Origin: Peribacillus simplex
Lineage (GTDB): Bacteria > Bacillota > Bacilli > Bacillales > DSM-1321
DNA: 64,000 nt
Reading direction: 5' to 3'
NCBI RefSeq assembly: GCF_001578185.1
Contig: NZ_CP011008.1
Coordinates: 4,678,001-4,742,000 of the forward strand
Of this stretch, positions 8,265-16,257 are shown in pieces (the first letter of the stretch is position 1; every line of letters starts with the position of its first letter). The notes under the pieces were generated by a model. That model saw only the letters and a list, made by a program, of their open reading frames with translations, was not told the origin of the DNA and did no database searches. A program made the position numbers and the translations under genes.

Positions 8265-10181
8265 TCAAATGGTCTTCAGCAGTAGTTTTTTTAACAGCGG
8301 TGTAAATTGTTCGGGTAATTCAGCTACACTCGGAATCATTAACCGTTCTTTGCCATAGATGTTTTTCATCGTCATTTCTTCACTTTCATCTACGCTGCCA
8401 TCCGCTAAAAACAGGCCTATTACTTCTATTCCTTTTTTCCTTGCTTCTGATACGGCCAGATGTGTATCGACTATTCCATTTTGATCATAATCGGCAGCTG
8501 CCGGCTCACCATCGGAAAATACGAGCAAGAAACGGTTTTTTTCACGTCTCTTTTCCAATTCCATTGTGGCCACCCTTATACTGTATCCGTCCCGGTTGTC
8601 TTCCTCCGGTTCAAGCTGCATGATTTTCGCTCCTGAATTCAGATAAAAAGAATCGGAATGGGACTGGATTACATGGAAATAATTCGGCTGATATCCTTCT
8701 CTCACTTCATTTGCATCTTCCCAAAAACCTACGATTGAGTGGGGGATCCTTAATTTTTTCAGCACTTCATGAAACAGGACGACCCCCCGTTTCGTTTCAT
8801 CCATCTTGTTATGCATTGAAGCCGAGCAATCGATAAGCAATGTGAATACGGCATCCATTTCATTTGAATCCTGGTTCTTTTTATAAAAGACCCTTGGATT
8901 TTCTTCAAGTACAAGCGGCAGTAATTTTTTCGATAAACGACCAAAAACCAAATCTTTTCTTGGTGCATTCTTTTTATTTTCCAATGTCTTTTCAATTGTA
9001 CTGGAGAGTTTTCTCTTAAATGGTTCGATATCGGCAACAAACTCGCGATAGCGCTTCTCCTCAGTAAGTGTTGGTATTTTGGCTTCTTTGATTACCTGAA
9101 CGACGTCTTTATTTTCTTCACCAAATGGATGTTCACCGCTTTTGCCCATATTGGTTTGTTTCTTCTCCAGCGTTTCTTGCTGATTGTATTCCTTTTGTTG
9201 ACTTTCCCCTGATGAACCCTGGATCGAAGCCAGTGCTTGGTCGGCATCTTCCGCTTCACGCGCACCTCCGCCCATCAAACTTGTTTTCGTTCCTTGCTCC
9301 AATTCAAATTGAAGAAAGGTCGAATTATTCTCGCCGTTCTTATTCTCTCGATGCCAAGTCGAGAACTTTTCATCAATGAACTCACTTTTTTCTTCGTCTA
9401 CATCTTCTGTATCATCGTTCAACAGATCATCATTTCTAGTCAGTTCATCAAATAAGGTATTTGCTGTATACTTCTCCACATTTGCAATTGGGAAGATGAA
9501 ATATTCATTCATTGTATCCTTGTACTCATCGTTCACACGAAATACGATTTGCTCACAAATCCTCGTGATATCACTGGTGTTAGTGGCTTCAAAGACGGAA
9601 TGGATGAACGGTTTGATTTTCTCCAGTTCTTCCAGCTGCCGTACATTGGCCCTGGGGAAAATCGGGTCCGGCCTGTCGGATTGAAGCAGTAAATATATGA
9701 GGCAGTATAATTCATCCAGTGCAAAACTTCTTGTGACATTCGTTGCTAATTGGCTTTCGAAATATTGTTTAAGGTAAGCCCTCCTTACCGAAAACCATTT
9801 TTTCGTGCCTGGCCTTTCTTTCTTCACCAATTCTTCCAACCGCAAGTCTTCCAATATAGCGAATAATTGGGCTGCAAACTTCGGAAGCGAACTTTCCCCG
9901 ATGATGTCCTGGTACTCCTTCATGCTCCGGATTGTTGTATGATGCAGCGTGCCTATCGTTCTAAGAAGCACGTCCGTTTTCAGCCCTGCTTCCTTCACTT
10001 CCTTATTGCCATTTTCCCAAAAGTGGCTGGCAGTGACCTTATTCTCGATCAGATCAATGAAGGAGCCATAATTGTATTCGAATTCCAGCTCAGGAATGCC
10101 GGATAAAACAGTCGAGAGATCCTGAAGCTGTAAAAAAAGTGCCGTATCTATTATTGAATCATTGAACCGGATATACTTCAT
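8265..10181 (-). CDS. yojO: VWA-domain protein YojO (NorD/CobT-like)
   Basis: A 638-residue cytoplasmic protein, the VWA partner of the MoxR-type ATPase encoded just upstream. The C-terminal third carries a von Willebrand A domain with a MIDAS motif (FTLLIDCSASMHNKMD, and later FSDGEPAAADYD). The middle is highly charged and low in complexity. In this family (NorD, CobT and relatives) the VWA protein docks the ATPase onto a target so that a metal or cofactor can be inserted; the target of YojO is not known. Start ATG at 10181 after AGGAGA. The 15-base gap to yojN and the shared terminator show one operon. The symbol rests on recalled similarity in length and neighbour. Confidence 0.85.
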   Translation of the reverse strand: MKYIRFNDSIIDTALFLQLQDLSTVLSGIPELEFEYNYGSFIDLIENKVTASHFWENGNKEVKEAGLKTDVLLRTIGTLHHTTIRSMKEYQDIIGESSLPKFAAQLFAILEDLRLEELVKKERPGTKKWFSVRRAYLKQYFESQLATNVTRSFALDELYCLIYLLLQSDRPDPIFPRANVRQLEELEKIKPFIHSVFEATNTSDITRICEQIVFRVNDEYKDTMNEYFIFPIANVEKYTANTLFDELTRNDDLLNDDTEDVDEEKSEFIDEKFSTWHRENKNGENNSTFLQFELEQGTKTSLMGGGAREAEDADQALASIQGSSGESQQKEYNQQETLEKKQTNMGKSGEHPFGEENKDVVQVIKEAKIPTLTEEKRYREFVADIEPFKRKLSSTIEKTLENKKNAPRKDLVFGRLSKKLLPLVLEENPRVFYKKNQDSNEMDAVFTLLIDCSASMHNKMDETKRGVVLFHEVLKKLRIPHSIVGFWEDANEVREGYQPNYFHVIQSHSDSFYLNSGAKIMQLEPEEDNRDGYSIRVATMELEKRREKNRFLLVFSDGEPAAADYDQNGIVDTHLAVSEARKKGIEVIGLFLADGSVDESEEMTMKNIYGKERLMIPSVAELPEQFTPLLKKLLLKTI

Positions 10182-10196
10182 GAGGCATTCTCCTAG

Positions 10197-11063
10197 TTAG
10201 AATAATGTATCAGCCAAGTTCTTCACGAACTCACGCTCCCGTTCCTCGTCCAACTTATCCACAATGGAACGTAGGATCGCCCGTTTCGGCGGGATCAATA
10301 CACTCAGATCGCAAGCATCGAGCAAAGCCCTGATCGACGCCGCATCTTCAGCCACCTTCCCTTGATTCACGGCATTTATCAAATCACTCGACAGTTTAAC
10401 GAACAAATCAATACTTCTTGGGTCCTTCAGCTTTGTATTGGTTTCTATCAATTGCTTTAACTGCTCCCCTTCGATATAAGGAACTTCAATGATGACAAAC
10501 CTATTTTTTAGCGCTTCGTTCAGCGGCACTGTCCCGACATACCCTTCGTTGATTGCAGCAATCACATTAAAGCCCTCTTTTGCCGTTATCACTTCATTCG
10601 TGAACGGATTCGTTATCGTCCTTCTGTAATCAAGCACACCATTGATAAGCGGCAGAGTCTCCGGTTTTGCCATGTTGATTTCATCTATATATAAGAAGTG
10701 ACCGTGATTCATCGAATTGGTCACTGGTCCAGGTACGAATTCTATCACTTGTTTTTCCTCTTTGTAAGCCAGCGTCTTGAAGCCCAATAAGCTTTCTGCA
10801 TCCAAGTCGACTGAGCAGTTGACACTGAACATTGGCTGGTTGAATAGATTCGATAATGTCTCGGCAAACTTTGTCTTTCCAGCCCCTGTCGGACCCTTCA
10901 AAAGGATATTCTTCCCCATGCTCAAGGCCGTAATGGCATCTATCATCAACTCCATCTCGGGAGGCAGATATCCGCCGCTCCTTATCAATTCCTCAAATTG
11001 AGCAGGATTCTTTTTGCTTGCTTGTAATATATTTGCGATTTCTATTGGTAATCGATTAATCAT
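10197..11063 (-). CDS. yojN: MoxR-family AAA+ ATPase YojN (NorQ/CbbQ-like)
   Basis: AAA+ ATPase of 288 residues from the ATG at 11063 (MINRLPIEI...), preceded by GTAGGA. Walker A is GPTGAGKTKFAE, Walker B is GHFLYIDEINMA, and the arginine-finger region includes LNEALKNRFVIIEVPY, as in NorQ/CbbQ/MoxR proteins. Upstream in-frame residues have no good initiation site and are unlikely to be translated. It works with the VWA protein YojO in a chaperone-like remodelling pair; the substrate is unknown and no nitric oxide reductase or Rubisco gene is nearby, so the old annotation as a NO-reductase activator is not supported by context. Confidence 0.87.
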   Translation of the reverse strand: MINRLPIEIANILQASKKNPAQFEELIRSGGYLPPEMELMIDAITALSMGKNILLKGPTGAGKTKFAETLSNLFNQPMFSVNCSVDLDAESLLGFKTLAYKEEKQVIEFVPGPVTNSMNHGHFLYIDEINMAKPETLPLINGVLDYRRTITNPFTNEVITAKEGFNVIAAINEGYVGTVPLNEALKNRFVIIEVPYIEGEQLKQLIETNTKLKDPRSIDLFVKLSSDLINAVNQGKVAEDAASIRALLDACDLSVLIPPKRAILRSIVDKLDEEREREFVKNLADTLF

Positions 11064-11153
11064 TTTGTTCCTACACCCCTTTCTGAACATTTTAAGGCTC
11101 TTTCCCATTAAAAACAAACACTAAGGAAAAGAGCTGTCATCAAGACAGCTCCA

Positions 11154-11297
11154 GTCTGTAGAAAAAACGTTCAGCTGAATGGAAAGGGTGTGCGCGACTT
11201 CTGCGGGAAAAGCGCGTCAAAGGGAGACCACAGGTGCAAAGGCACGGAGGGCGGACCTCCCGCGGAAAGCGAGTGCCCTACGTTCCAATCAACAGAC
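11154..11297. mobile_element. GC-rich Bacillaceae interspersed repeat, variant 1 (MITE-like)
   Basis: A 144-base GC-rich block without coding potential. Its ends form an imperfect inverted repeat (GTCTGTAGA... and ...TCAACAGAC). The interior (GCGACTTCTGCGGG, GGGAGACCACAGGTG, CCCGCGGAAAGCGAG) shares the order and wording of the element at 27217-27435. I recognise both as forms of a repeat scattered through Bacillaceae genomes; whether it is a mobile element or a structured RNA is not settled. No target duplication is obvious here. Confidence 0.65.
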
Positions 11298-11301
11298 CCT
11301 C

Positions 11302-11347
11302 AAAAAAACGGTAGGCAAACTCAATTATTATCGAGTTTGCCTACCGT
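11302..11347 (-). terminator. brnQ terminator
   Basis: Perfect 15-bp stem ACGGTAGGCAAACTC / GAGTTTGCCTACCGT followed by seven Ts on the minus strand, about 70 bases after the brnQ stop. Confidence 0.92.
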
Positions 11348-11416
11348 CTGAATAGCTGTCATCAAGACAGCACCTTTCATGATTTCAAGTTCATTCTCAT
11401 ATAGTTAATGAAGACC

Positions 11417-12748
11417 TTAATAGGCTTCCTCAGGGTCCCTTTTCATCAGGCTTATCATATAGCCCAATAAACCGCCGATTATAGCAGGAATCACCCACCC
11501 TACCCCTACACTATATAGTGGAAGGTATTGTTTGAAAAGGTCCGAAACAGTTTCCATTTTAATCCCTGATGCCATTAATCCATCCATTATGCTGATGATG
11601 GCCGTTAATAACAAGCTTACTAAGTAAACCTCCGATTTCCCTTTGAAAAAGGAATGGAAGAACGTTAGCACAATCAAAACGATCGCCACGGGGTAAAGCA
11701 CCGTTAACACAGGCACCGTAATGGAAATGAGCTTGGTCAAACCTACATTGGCAACAGCCGCACTAAAAACGGAGAAGATGACGACAAATGATTTATACGA
11801 AATAAAAGGCAGTATTTTATTGAAGTACGTAGAACAAGCCGTTATCAACCCAATGCTTGTAGTTAGGCATGCTGCGATAACAATCAATCCCAACAACACT
11901 GCACCGGCCGGTCCGAAAAAATGATGTGAGGCTTGAGCCAAAACGTCTCCGCCATTATCCAGGTGACCCAGTTTTTCCACACTTGTCGCCCCGACATAAG
12001 TCAAGGCCGTATAAACGATCACCAATAAGGAAGCGGCTATTAAGCCGGCTTTTATGCAGAAGCCTAGCACTTCTTTTCTTGAAGTGATTCCCTTTTCTTT
12101 GATTACATTAATGATAATGATTCCAAAAGCAAATCCAGCCAATGTATCCATTGTCAAATATCCTTCTTTAAATCCCTTAAAGAAAGAATTATCTGAATAA
12201 TTTGCCAATGGTGACTGGATTTCACCCATTGGGTTAATAATTGCGACCACAATGAGGATCCCGATGAAAATCAATAATAACGGTGTTAATATTTTTCCGA
12301 CAACATCCAGCATTTTTGATGGATTGATCGATAATAAACAGGCAATTCCAAAGTATATGATCGTGAATACCAGCAATGGTAAAAAACCGACGTCATTGGA
12401 AAGGAAAGGTTTAATCCCTATTTCGTAAGATACACTCCCCGTTCTCGGAAGAGCGAAAAGCGGTCCCAATGATAAATAAAGAACGACCGTGAAAATGATG
12501 CCGAACATCGGGTGTGCCCTGCTTGCAAGCGATTGGACATCATTTTTGCCTGAAAAACCAAATGCCAATATTGTAATGAATGGCAATCCAACCCCAGTAA
12601 TGATGAATCCTAAACTAGCCGACCATAAATTGGTCCCAGCGGATTGACCGAGCATGGCAGGGAAAATTAAGTTTCCTGCACCAAAAAATAAAGCGAAAAG
12701 CATTAATCCTGTAACAATAACAAAAGAAAGTGGTGCTTTCTGTGACAT
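11417..12748 (-). CDS. brnQ: branched-chain amino acid transporter, BrnQ/BraB family
   Basis: A 443-residue membrane protein with about twelve hydrophobic segments, of the LIVCS family that imports leucine, isoleucine and valine with sodium or protons. The N-terminal GLMLFALFFGAGNLIFP and SLGPLFALPRTGSVSYEIG segments are family signatures. Start ATG at 12748, five bases after GGAGGCC. Single-gene unit with its own strong terminator. Family members in Bacillus are often repressed by CodY; I see only weak CodY-like matches upstream and do not claim a site. Confidence 0.93.
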   Translation of the reverse strand: MSQKAPLSFVIVTGLMLFALFFGAGNLIFPAMLGQSAGTNLWSASLGFIITGVGLPFITILAFGFSGKNDVQSLASRAHPMFGIIFTVVLYLSLGPLFALPRTGSVSYEIGIKPFLSNDVGFLPLLVFTIIYFGIACLLSINPSKMLDVVGKILTPLLLIFIGILIVVAIINPMGEIQSPLANYSDNSFFKGFKEGYLTMDTLAGFAFGIIIINVIKEKGITSRKEVLGFCIKAGLIAASLLVIVYTALTYVGATSVEKLGHLDNGGDVLAQASHHFFGPAGAVLLGLIVIAACLTTSIGLITACSTYFNKILPFISYKSFVVIFSVFSAAVANVGLTKLISITVPVLTVLYPVAIVLIVLTFFHSFFKGKSEVYLVSLLLTAIISIMDGLMASGIKMETVSDLFKQYLPLYSVGVGWVIPAIIGGLLGYMISLMKRDPEEAY

Positions 12749-13110
12749 AATGAGGCCTCCATTGTTTTAATTCTCTTAAACGAAGAAAAGAGTTGTCCAT
12801 CAATTTCCGATAAAGGTTAAATGAACTTCTGTCTATTCTACTTATCTGTTAACATGTACTTACATGAAACTATGAATTATACATAACTCTCCTAACTATA
12901 AAATCCGATGGAACGTTTGTCAAAACTATTTCATTAATTATTCGGAAAAATCTTTCTTTTCTTACTTCTTTTTATGAAAATGAGTGAGGCAATTAGATTC
13001 AGCAGAAAATTTGAGTAAAAAGTACTGCAATTTATTTTGCGAATAAAATGTTTTAATATTCAGATATTTATTAATTCTATATAAATATCTATATAAATAC
13101 AAGAAAAAAG
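12749..13110. other. divergent intergenic region brnQ / maa
   Basis: AT-rich stretch of about 370 bases between divergent genes. It must hold both promoters, but no pair of consensus hexamers stands out. Two AT-rich CodY-like sequences (around 12937-12951 and 12999-13013) each differ from the consensus at four positions, too many to call. No riboswitch or T-box signature. Confidence 0.5.
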
Positions 13111-13121
13111 GAGAAGGAAAT

Positions 13122-13688
13122 ATGATTACTGAAAAAGAAAAGATGGTGAACGGGGAACCTTATATGGCTGCTGATCCGGAATTAATAAGGGATAGGGAAA
13201 ATGCGAGAAAGTTAACCCGGTTATACAATCAGACAACCGAAAACGAAGGGGATGAACGAACCTCACTGCTGAAACAGCTTTTCGGTTCCATTGGAACAAA
13301 TATATATATTGAACCCACTTTTCGCTGTGACTATGGATATAACATTACTGTCGGTGAAAACTTTTATGCCAATTTCGATTGTGTCATTTTGGATGTTTGT
13401 GAGGTGAAATTTGGCAGGGACTGCATGTTGGCTCCCGGGGTGCATATCTATACTGCCACACATCCGCTGGATCCCTTCGAACGCTGTTCTGGAGTGGAAT
13501 ATGGAAAGCCGGTTACGATAGGGGATCATGTATGGATTGGCGGAAGGGCAATCATCAATCCTGGCGTTACAATTGGGGGTCATTCCGTCGTCGCTTCAGG
13601 GGCCGTCGTAACAAAAGATGTTCCTGGTGGCGTTGTTGTCGCTGGAAACCCAGCGAAGGTCATCAAGCAAATTGAAGGAATTGAATAG
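13122..13688 (+). CDS. maa: maltose/galactoside O-acetyltransferase family protein
   Basis: A 188-residue left-handed beta-helix acetyltransferase that moves acetyl from acetyl-CoA onto a sugar hydroxyl. N-terminal Mac domain ([14 protein letters not shown]), then hexapeptide repeats, with the catalytic-type segment [11 protein letters not shown] and the C-terminal [19 protein letters not shown] and [10 protein letters not shown]. Length and motif order fit Maa/LacA. Start ATG 13122 with AAGGAGAAGG upstream. It stands alone; the sugar acceptor cannot be inferred, and detoxification of non-metabolised sugars is the usual proposal for the family. Confidence 0.9.
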   Translation: MITEKEKMVNGEPYMAADPELIRDRENARKLTRLYNQTTENEGDERTSLLKQLFGSIGTNIYIEPTFRCDYGYNITVGENFYANFDCVILDVCEVKFGRDCMLAPGVHIYTATHPLDPFERCSGVEYGKPVTIGDHVWIGGRAIINPGVTIGGHSVVASGAVVTKDVPGGVVVAGNPAKVIKQIEGIE

Positions 13689-13731
13689 CAGAGCTCACTC
13701 GACCCTGAGTGGCCCTGCCTCCAATTGTCCA

Positions 13732-14376
13732 TTAAATATTCCTCAATGCTTCCGCAATCACAGTATCCCCAGAGATTAAATCGAAAGAACGCTTGTAGGT
13801 ATTTTCCTCGGTCAATGACGCAAAAATCGTTCGAGCCACATCTTCCCGTGAAATCGAACCCCTTTCCAATTCTTCAGCGGCAGTCACTTTGCCCGTTCCC
13901 GGTTCGTTCACCAGTCCGCCAGGCCGAATGATGGTAAATATTAAATCGCTATGTAACAATGCCCTATCCGAATAGTGCTTGGCCACATAATACGGTTTGA
14001 TGGCTTCATTCCAGTTTTCGCGATTATTGGCCTGAAAAGCACTCACCATGATGAATCGGTCGATTCCCAAATTTTCTGCCGCTTCAATCGTTTTAACAGC
14101 ACCATCCAGATCAATCAAAAGCGTTTGATCAGCTCCGGTGCTTCCTCCGGATCCCGCTGTAAATACGATGGCATCACAGCCTTTTGCCGCATTCGCAATC
14201 TCATCCACTGAGCCCGTTAAGCTGACGACTGCAGATTCGATTCCATTTTTCTCAAAATGTTGCCTTTGTTCTTCTTTACGAATCATTGCCCTTACACTAT
14301 GATCCGGGCTATCTTTTAATAGATCTACCAGGTGTTTACCGATCTGCCCATTTGCCCCAACTACGAATACTTTCAT
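13732..14376 (-). CDS. yhfK: atypical SDR / NAD(P)-binding protein YhfK
   Basis: Protein of 214 residues with a Rossmann nucleotide-binding site at the N-terminus (KVFVVGANGQIGKHL), a GCDAIVFTAGSGGSTGADQTL segment and IIRPGGLVNEPGTG, which I recognise as B. subtilis YhfK. It belongs to the atypical SDR (NmrA-like) proteins; substrate unknown. The start is ATG 14376 with GGGAG eight bases upstream; an ATG at 14391 overlaps that site. It converges with maa and has no clear partner gene. Confidence 0.88.
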   Translation of the reverse strand: MKVFVVGANGQIGKHLVDLLKDSPDHSVRAMIRKEEQRQHFEKNGIESAVVSLTGSVDEIANAAKGCDAIVFTAGSGGSTGADQTLLIDLDGAVKTIEAAENLGIDRFIMVSAFQANNRENWNEAIKPYYVAKHYSDRALLHSDLIFTIIRPGGLVNEPGTGKVTAAEELERGSISREDVARTIFASLTEENTYKRSFDLISGDTVIAEALRNI

Positions 14377-14475
14377 AAAGTCAGCTCCCATAATGGTTAG
14401 TTTGGTTACAGTTCAAATTATTTCATGTACACAGCTCATTTTCAAACAATCAGCCCGTCATACATTGGAAAAAGT

Positions 14476-14504
14476 TTGGCAACCACCCATATATATTTTA
14501 TAAT
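14476..14504 (+). promoter_or_regulatory. sigma-A promoter of the CD3324-family leader transcript
   Basis: TTGGCA (14476-14481), 17-base spacer, TATAAT (14499-14504). Predicted transcription start near 14511, about 36 bases before the small leader ORF. One mismatch from consensus in total. Confidence 0.72.
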
Positions 14505-14546
14505 AATGACAATACGTGTTCTTTAGGGACATAAAGGGGAGGTGTA

Positions 14547-14642
14547 ATGATGGCAATAAGAATATTAATGCCACCTTCTGCAGCGTCTCATGCAAAGCCT
14601 AGTATTGGAGGCGATACTTTGCATGGGGTTAAATTAAGCTAA
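14547..14642 (+). CDS. 31-codon leader ORF / candidate small protein
   Basis: Starts at one of two adjacent ATGs (14547 or 14550) behind GGGGAGGTG and reads MMAIRILMPPSAASHAKPSI and then GGDTLHGVKLS. It has a near-consensus promoter 43 bases upstream, so transcription and initiation signals are both strong. I do not recognise the peptide. The coding sequence contains an inverted repeat (TGCAAAG at 14591, CTTTGCA at 14617). Its first arm can also pair with GGCTTTGCA at 14676, downstream of the stop, so translation of the ORF may decide which RNA structure forms before the CD3324-family gene. It could be a regulatory leader peptide or a real small protein. Confidence 0.55.
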   Translation: MMAIRILMPPSAASHAKPSIGGDTLHGVKLS

Positions 14643-14717
14643 ACTTAATCGCCCGACTTATCATTTCTAATATTTGGCTTTGCACCTTATTTCATTCTTA
14701 AAAAAGAATAAGGGGCT
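14591..14717 (+). promoter_or_regulatory. mutually exclusive hairpins upstream of the CD3324-family gene
   Basis: Arm 1 TGCAAAGCC (14591-14599) is a perfect 9-base complement of arm 3 GGCTTTGCA (14676-14684); seven of its bases also complement arm 2 CTTTGCA (14617-14623), extended by GTAT/ATAC. A further small hairpin ATTCTT-AAAA-AAGAAT lies directly before the AGGGG site of the next gene. The arrangement looks like an attenuator, but this is inference. Confidence 0.45.
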
Positions 14718-14724
14718 GGCAGAA

Positions 14725-14988
14725 ATGAAATATGTAAAAGCGACGGCCGTTTTGCCTGAAAAGCTGATCGTTGAAATTCAAAAGTATGTGCAAGGTGAAA
14801 CCATATATATCCCTAAACCTGAAAAGGCCCATCACAAATGGGGAACCCGTTCGGGATCAAGGGAACTGATCGATGACCGAAATGCCACTATAAAATATGC
14901 ATTCAAAGACGGTCATAGCATCCATCAATTAGCCGAGGAATATTTTCTATCCGCGGAAACCATCAAGAAAATCGTTTATTCCAAATAG
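14725..14988 (+). CDS. CD3324-family helix-turn-helix protein
   Basis: An 87-residue basic protein from ATG 14725 (MKYVKATAVLPEKLIVEIQ), with AGGGG ten bases upstream. It shows the CD3324/Mor-like pattern YVQGETIYIPKPE, then KWGTRSGSRELIDDRNATI, then a C-terminal helix-turn-helix (HSIHQLAEEYFLSAETIKKIVYSK). Such proteins are small putative transcription regulators; their targets are unknown. It is read from the same transcript as the 31-codon leader ORF. An in-frame extension upstream to 14674 lacks an initiation site. Confidence 0.82.
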   Translation: MKYVKATAVLPEKLIVEIQKYVQGETIYIPKPEKAHHKWGTRSGSRELIDDRNATIKYAFKDGHSIHQLAEEYFLSAETIKKIVYSK

Positions 14989-14999
14989 GATTGCATGTG

Positions 15000-15028
15000 A
15001 GCACTGATAATGATATCAGTGCTATTTG
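15000..15028 (+). terminator. hairpin after the CD3324-family gene
   Basis: Ten-base-pair stem AGCACTGATA-ATGA-TATCAGTGCT, with only a weak T-rich tail, 12 bases after the stop. Confidence 0.6.
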
Positions 15029-15146
15029 TATGCCGAGTATGTTTCTTAGTCGTTTTCCCCCTTTTAAAGCAGATATGTTTTCTGTAAAGTAAAGAGAAAC
15101 GGTATCATGTGACAAGTATCGCGCAACAGAAACAGGAGTGAAGAAA

Positions 15147-15782
15147 ATGGAACCTTTTATCAGAAGCGAGCAGTATAACTTCATTAAATCACAAACACAG
15201 ATTCTCATAAATGGACACGCGACCGCCAACGATAAGGATGTGATCCACACCCTGAAAACAGTCGCAAAAGAACGAGTATTAAGCTTATTCAATGACTTGA
15301 GCGAAGAGCAAAAACAACTGCTGGATCCAGTGGATACCATTAAAGATCCCGCACAAGCCGAAGTCTTTCTCTTACAGGTAAAGCCATTTGTGATCCCATT
15401 TAAAGAAGTAACCGAAAAAACGATAAAAAAATTATTTCCTAAGGCAAAGAAATTAAAAGCGCCTTTGTTGGAAAACATGGATTTGAGAGAGATTTCATAT
15501 TTGGGATGGGATGATGGCGGATCCGGAAAGAAATTCATCATTGCACACCATCATAATAAACTCACAGGATTGCACGGAACCATTAAACCAACCAACAAAA
15601 AAGGAATCTGTGCCATTTGCAGTCGCTTTGAAGAAATAGGGATGTTCATGTCCGAAACAAAAGGAACCGTCCAAGGGACATTCATAAAAAAAGGGAATTA
15701 TATTTGCCTGGATAGTATGAAATGCAACCAGAACATAACCACTTTAGATAAAATGAATGATTTCATCGAGCGCTTGAAATAG
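15147..15782 (+). CDS. FusB/FusC-family elongation factor G-binding protein
   Basis: A 211-residue protein with an N-terminal helical domain and a C-terminal treble-clef zinc finger whose ligands are visible as ICAIC and, 38 residues on, YICLDSMKC. This is the layout of FusB/FusC proteins, which bind EF-G on the ribosome and release it from fusidic acid-stalled complexes. Chromosomal Bacillus homologues are common, and a housekeeping ribosome-clearing role is as likely as resistance. Start ATG 15147, six bases after AGGAGTG. A strong terminator follows, and then the first 21-bp tandem array. Confidence 0.88.
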   Translation: MEPFIRSEQYNFIKSQTQILINGHATANDKDVIHTLKTVAKERVLSLFNDLSEEQKQLLDPVDTIKDPAQAEVFLLQVKPFVIPFKEVTEKTIKKLFPKAKKLKAPLLENMDLREISYLGWDDGGSGKKFIIAHHHNKLTGLHGTIKPTNKKGICAICSRFEEIGMFMSETKGTVQGTFIKKGNYICLDSMKCNQNITTLDKMNDFIERLK

Positions 15783-15786
15783 TACG

Positions 15787-15822
15787 AAAAAGCAATCCTT
15801 TAATGGTGAAGGATTGCTTTTT
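15787..15822. terminator. bidirectional terminator after the FusB-type gene
   Basis: AAAAAGCAATCCTT-TAATGGTG-AAGGATTGCTTTTT, five bases after the stop codon. Confidence 0.93.
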
Positions 15823-15825
15823 CGA

Positions 15826-16101
15826 GTTTGGGCGTTTACTCGTGAGTTTCGGCGTTTTACTCGTGAATTTCGGCGTTTTACTCGTGAATTTCGGCGTTTT
15901 ACTCGTGAGTTTCGGCCATTTACTCGTGAATTTCGGCGTTTTACTCGTGAGTTTCGGCCATTTACTCGTGAGTTTCGGCGTTTTACTCGTGAGTTTCGGC
16001 CATTTACTCGTGAGTTTCGGCCATTTACTCGTGAGTTTCGGCCATTTACTCGTGAGTTTCGGCCATTTACTCGTGAGTTTCGGCGTTTTACTCGTGAATT
16101 C
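15826..16101 (+). repeat. 21-bp phased tandem repeat array 1 (13 copies)
   Basis: ACTCGTGA occurs 13 times at exactly 21-base spacing from 15838 to 16090, without any slip. The consensus unit is ACTCGTGARTTTCGGC plus a five-base joint that is either GTTTT-like or CATTT-like. All copies point the same way. Positions inside the unit vary only as A/G after CGTGA and in the joint. There are no unique spacers, so this is not a CRISPR. The six possible reading frames give seven-residue repeats, an artefact of the period. The array begins right after the FusB-type terminator and ends about 30 bases before the IS element. Confidence 0.95.
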
Positions 16102-16188
16102 CACTTTTCCCACAATAAAAAAAAGAAGCACCATATGGGAGGCTGCTGAAAAACTCACGTTTTTCTAACTAGTACGGTAAATCAAACT

Positions 16189-16238
16189 AAAAAAAAGACA
16201 ATTCTCATTCGACACTTGAATGGAAATCGTCTTTTTTT
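16189..16238. terminator. terminator inside the IS, after the transposase
   Basis: AAAAAAAGAC...GTCTTTTTTT with inner ATTC/GAAT pairing; suits both strands. Confidence 0.8.
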
Positions 16239-16257
16239 GCTTCTGTGTGTCACTTTT

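Larger units (their letters stand above)
11132..11371. repeat. 18-bp hairpin-forming direct repeats bracketing a MITE-like element
   Basis: The sequence AGCTGTCATCAAGACAGC occurs at 11132-11149 and again, identical, at 11354-11371. Each copy is itself an inverted repeat (GCTGTC-ATCAA-GACAGC). Between them lie the GC-rich repeat and the brnQ terminator. Confidence 0.8.

Noticed and set aside
12937-13013. CodY boxes upstream of brnQ
   Set aside because: Each candidate has four mismatches to the 15-base consensus in an AT-rich region, so chance matches are expected.
15147-15782. FusB-type gene as acquired fusidic acid resistance
   Set aside because: No mobile-element context tied to it and chromosomal homologues are common in Bacillus; resistance cannot be concluded.
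15826-16101. CRISPR array
   Set aside because: Repeat core and joint are both repeated; no unique spacers of 30-40 bases and no cas genes.
15744-16168. Long open frames on both strands across the 21-bp array, with seven-residue repeats
   Set aside because: A 21-base period keeps all frames open by chance; there is no ribosome site, and the frames start in the neighbouring gene or in the IS end.
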